From NCBI RefSeq assembly GCF_016746095.1, contig NZ_JAERTY010000002.1, positions 124,001 through 188,000 of the forward strand: 64,000 nt of DNA, in the 5' to 3' direction. Position 1 is the stretch's first letter, and the number at the start of each line of letters is the position of its first letter. The notes under the pieces are model-generated. The model was given only the letters and a program-made list of their open reading frames with translations. It was not told the origin of the DNA and searched no databases. The translations under genes and the position numbers were made by a program. This document shows positions 61,677 to 64,000 of this stretch, piece after piece. The DNA comes from Sphingobacterium faecale. GTDB taxonomy: Bacteria > Bacteroidota > Bacteroidia > Sphingobacteriales > Sphingobacteriaceae.

Positions 61677-62780
61677 ATGTGGCTTAAGCAACTATCGCTA
61701 TTAAATTTTAAGAATTATACCGAATCTACATTGACCTTCCTGCCGGAGGTCAATGCCTTTACAGGGGAAAATGGTGCAGGAAAAACCAACCTGTTGGATG
61801 CTATCCATTACCTCTCCTTATGCAAGTCTTATTTTAATCCTATTGATTCGCAGCATATCAAGAAGGGGGAAGAGTGGTTTATGGTGCAGGGGGAGTTTGA
61901 AAGAGAAGAACGGGTAGATGCTATTTCCTGTAGTCTGAAACGTAATCAGAAAAAACAATTCAAGCGTAACAAAAAGGATTATCCCAGATTGGCAGATCAT
62001 ATCGGCCAGTTTCCACTGGTGATGATATCTCCGAATGATAGTGAGATTATCACGGAAGGCAGTGAGGAACGGCGAAAATTTATTGATAATGTGATATCGC
62101 AGACGGATAATCGGTACTTGGATACATTGATATTGTATAATAAGGTACTTCTACAACGGAATATGTTGTTGAAAGGTATCAAAGAACGTGGTGTGTTTGA
62201 TGTGGGCTTATTGGAGGTGCTGAATATGCAGCTGGTAGAAGTCGGCGATCGCATCTATGCACGCCGTAAACGCTTTATGGAAGAGTTTACTCCCTCTTTT
62301 CAACGGCATTATAATTATCTTACAGATCAAGCCGAAGAGGTCTCCTTAGTATACGAGTCGCCACTGCATCATCATGACTTTTTGGAGCTGCTTAATAGTT
62401 GCTTAGATAAGGATAGGGCGCTGGAAAGAACGACTCTGGGAGTGCATAAGGATGATTTGCTCTTTACGATACATGGAGAGATGCCGCTTAAGAAGTTTGG
62501 GTCACAGGGGCAGCAAAAGTCTTTTCTTATTGCTCTTAAGCTTGCGCAATACAGTTTTTTACAGGAACAGAAGAAGTTCAGACCATTATTGCTGCTGGAT
62601 GATATCTTTGATAAGTTGGACGACAGACGGACTACGAAGCTGATGAAGATGGTGTCGGATGAGGAGTTTGGTCAGATATTCATAACCGATACGGATGCGG
62701 ATAGAATTCGTAAAATATTCGATGAAATCGCCCAACCAATACGTATCTTTGATATTGAAGGAGGTCAGGTTCATGTATAA
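61677..62780 (+). CDS. recF: DNA replication and repair protein RecF
   Basis: 367 residues, standard length. Walker A is GENGAGKTN at 30-38, the signature and Walker B are in HKDDLLFTIHGEMPLKKFGSQGQQKSFLIALKLAQ and PLLLLDDIFDKLDDRRTTKLM, with the D-loop and the FITDTDADRIRKIF end. RecF binds single-strand gaps and helps load RecA with RecO and RecR. It overlaps the next gene by 8 bp, so DUF721 is translated in the same message. Confidence 0.96.
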   Translation: MWLKQLSLLNFKNYTESTLTFLPEVNAFTGENGAGKTNLLDAIHYLSLCKSYFNPIDSQHIKKGEEWFMVQGEFEREERVDAISCSLKRNQKKQFKRNKKDYPRLADHIGQFPLVMISPNDSEIITEGSEERRKFIDNVISQTDNRYLDTLILYNKVLLQRNMLLKGIKERGVFDVGLLEVLNMQLVEVGDRIYARRKRFMEEFTPSFQRHYNYLTDQAEEVSLVYESPLHHHDFLELLNSCLDKDRALERTTLGVHKDDLLFTIHGEMPLKKFGSQGQQKSFLIALKLAQYSFLQEQKKFRPLLLLDDIFDKLDDRRTTKLMKMVSDEEFGQIFITDTDADRIRKIFDEIAQPIRIFDIEGGQVHV

Positions 62781-63087
62781 GAAAAAGTTTGATGAAATAC
62801 CCACACGTGATGATATCAGTATGAAGCAGGCGGTGGAGAAGTGGTTGGAGGTATATCGTCTACGTCGTAAATTTGATGAATCTTCTGTGGCTTCCTTTTG
62901 GGGTGAGATTATAGGTCCTTATATCGAAAAACGTACGTTAAAGATTTTTGTAAAAGATAAAAAACTGTATGTTAAAGTAGAGTCTGCCGTTGTCAAGCAC
63001 GAGTTGACTCTAATGCGACGTCAGGTTATCGGGCGTGTCAACGAACATGCGGGACAGGTTCTGGTCGAAGAACTCGTTATTCTGTGA
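62773..63087 (+). CDS. DUF721 (DciA-like) protein
   Basis: 104 residues from ATG 62773, overlapping the recF stop by 8 bp; a longer frame upstream lies inside recF and is not used. MYKKKFDEIPTRDDISMKQAVEKWLEVYRLRRKF precedes the typical DUF721 core SVASFWGEIIGPYIEKRTLKIFVKDKKLYVKVESAVVKHELTLMRRQVIGRVNEHAG. DciA-type DUF721 proteins help load the replicative helicase in bacteria that lack DnaC. Linkage to recF supports a replication role. Confidence 0.85.
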   Translation: MYKKKFDEIPTRDDISMKQAVEKWLEVYRLRRKFDESSVASFWGEIIGPYIEKRTLKIFVKDKKLYVKVESAVVKHELTLMRRQVIGRVNEHAGQVLVEELVIL

Positions 63088-63099
63088 TGAAGTTAAGAA

Positions 63100-63145
63100 G
63101 TTATCAAGTGAACGAGTTAACAAGTTAACAAGATCACTCGATAAC
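63100..63145. repeat. GTTATCGAGTGAAC-family inverted repeat
   Basis: GTTATCAAGTGA (63100-63111) against TCACTCGATAAC (63134-63145), one mismatch, with two copies of AGTTAACAAG between. Fourth locus of this family in the window, located between DUF721 and the transporter gene. Confidence 0.75.
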
Positions 63146-63169
63146 AGGATAACTCAATAACATCCTAAA

Positions 63170-64000
63170 ATGCAAGTCAAATATTACGCTGCGGCACTAT
63201 TTTCATTTATTGTCTGGGGAACATTCAGCTTGGTATTGCGGCCATTGGGTGCTTATGCTTCTTTGGATATTCTGTTGTATCGGGTCTTGTTTGCTTCTGG
63301 AGCTATCTTATTGATTAGTTTTCTTGTCAGGCCTGCCGTGACCAAGGCCAATATAAAGTTGCTTCGGGATATGTCCAGTCGGGACAGAAGAAATGTATTC
63401 TTGCATGCGCTGTGTAGCGCAATGATGTTAGCGTTAAACTGGTTTTTGTTTATCTACGTCATGAATAATGTCAGTGTCAATGCAACTTCACTCGCCTATC
63501 TGATATGTCCGATTATTACTACTGTACTCGCCAGTGTGTTTTTGAAAGAAAAGCTGAATCGGGGGCAATGGCTGGCGGTAGGGCTTAGTGTTTTGGCTTG
63601 CTTCATGTTGGCCTATGGGCATTTTATGGATATGATATATAGTCTTGTCATTGCATTTTCATATGCTACTTATCTGGTGCTTCAAAAAGGCAACAATCGA
63701 TTGGATAAATTTTTTACTTTAAATCTGCATATTATTATCTGTACGGTTCTTTTAACCCCTCTCTTGTATATCTTGCCTCAAGGTACGGTGCATGGAACTG
63801 ATTTCTATGTATACGTATTGTTGATTGCAGTGCTGTTTACGATTATTCCGTTATTTTTAAACATGTATGCCTTAAAGGGACTGGACTCTTCGGTCGTGGG
63901 GATATTGCTTTATATCAATCCTACTATAGCTTTTCTATTGGCTGTTTTTTATTTTCATGAAGCTATTAATGGGGTACAGATTATTGCATATGCGTTGATT
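63170..64000 (+). CDS. EamA/RarD-type transporter, 3' end cut by window
   Basis: 277 codons read without stop to the window edge. It has at least nine hydrophobic helices and the two EamA half-repeats: the first begins YYAAALFSFIVWGTFSLVLRPLGAYASLDILLYRVLFASGAI (the RarD-like 'E/D-I-L-x-x-R' position), the second follows YSLVIAFSYATYLVLQKG. The NVSVNATSLAYLICPIITTVLASVFLKEKLNRGQWLAVGLSVLACFML segment is the characteristic EmrE-like block. It is probably a drug/metabolite exporter of the inner membrane; the substrate is unknown. Confidence 0.88.
   Translation, partial: MQVKYYAAALFSFIVWGTFSLVLRPLGAYASLDILLYRVLFASGAILLISFLVRPAVTKANIKLLRDMSSRDRRNVFLHALCSAMMLALNWFLFIYVMNNVSVNATSLAYLICPIITTVLASVFLKEKLNRGQWLAVGLSVLACFMLAYGHFMDMIYSLVIAFSYATYLVLQKGNNRLDKFFTLNLHIIICTVLLTPLLYILPQGTVHGTDFYVYVLLIAVLFTIIPLFLNMYALKGLDSSVVGILLYINPTIAFLLAVFYFHEAINGVQIIAYALI

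Noticed and set aside
1..64000. Prophage, insertion sequence, plasmid or secondary-metabolite cluster
   Set aside because: No transposase, integrase, phage structural, replication-initiator or synthase genes were recognised.

Overview
The window looks like chromosomal DNA of a Bacteroidota, most likely the Sphingobacteriaceae (Sphingobacterium or Pedobacter-like). The signs are the TAnnTTTG -7 promoter boxes, many short lipoproteins, a Bacteroidota-type OstA-like protein, the DUF4834-recF-DUF721 group, LytTR/LytS signalling, and little use of Shine-Dalgarno sequences. I see no rRNA, tRNA, transposase, integrase, phage gene or CRISPR array.

Layout. 1-2.4 kb: a truncated DUF255/thioredoxin-like gene, a pair of strong palindromes, a SixA-type phosphatase and an unknown lipoprotein. 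2.9-11.2 kb: an AT-rich surface-glycan locus on both strands, with family 2 glycosyltransferases, a Caps_synth-type transferase, a probable GT-B enzyme and a phosphoethanolamine transferase; no polymerase or flippase is present. 11.2-19.1 kb: the membrane half of respiratory complex I (nuoHIJKLMN) without nuoA-G. 19.3-21.4 kb: a FUSC-family membrane protein. 21.6-27.6 kb: glutamate synthase gltB-gltD with a clear terminator.

28-31.7 kb: three PAS/LuxR-type regulators mixed with two small lipocalin-like lipoproteins and two related palindromes. 31.9-42.1 kb: a zinc-ribbon protein, two paralogous OmpA-like lipoproteins with two other lipoproteins, a NarL-type response regulator and TPR histidine kinase, a serine hydrolase and an M64 peptidase. 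42.3-46 kb: dipeptide epimerase, a 37-residue membrane protein, a bacterial deoxyhypusine-synthase-like enzyme, an unknown protein and RdgB. 46-50.3 kb: one LytTR regulator with two tandem LytS-type kinases. 50.5-56.1 kb: a run of exported proteins, including two lipoproteins that each carry seven WKNG-type repeats. 56.2-64 kb: OstA-like protein, tandem intergenic repeats, tilS, a small membrane protein, DUF4834, recF, DUF721 and a truncated EamA transporter.

The most interesting unexplained structure is a shared dyad, CCTA-N4-TAGG and near variants, in the intergenic DNA beside all four LuxR/NarL-type regulators. It suggests one binding-site grammar linking these regulators to envelope lipoproteins. 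Next come two families of interspersed, self-complementary intergenic repeats, and the two predicted seven-bladed propeller lipoproteins. All functional statements come from reading motifs; no database search was run.
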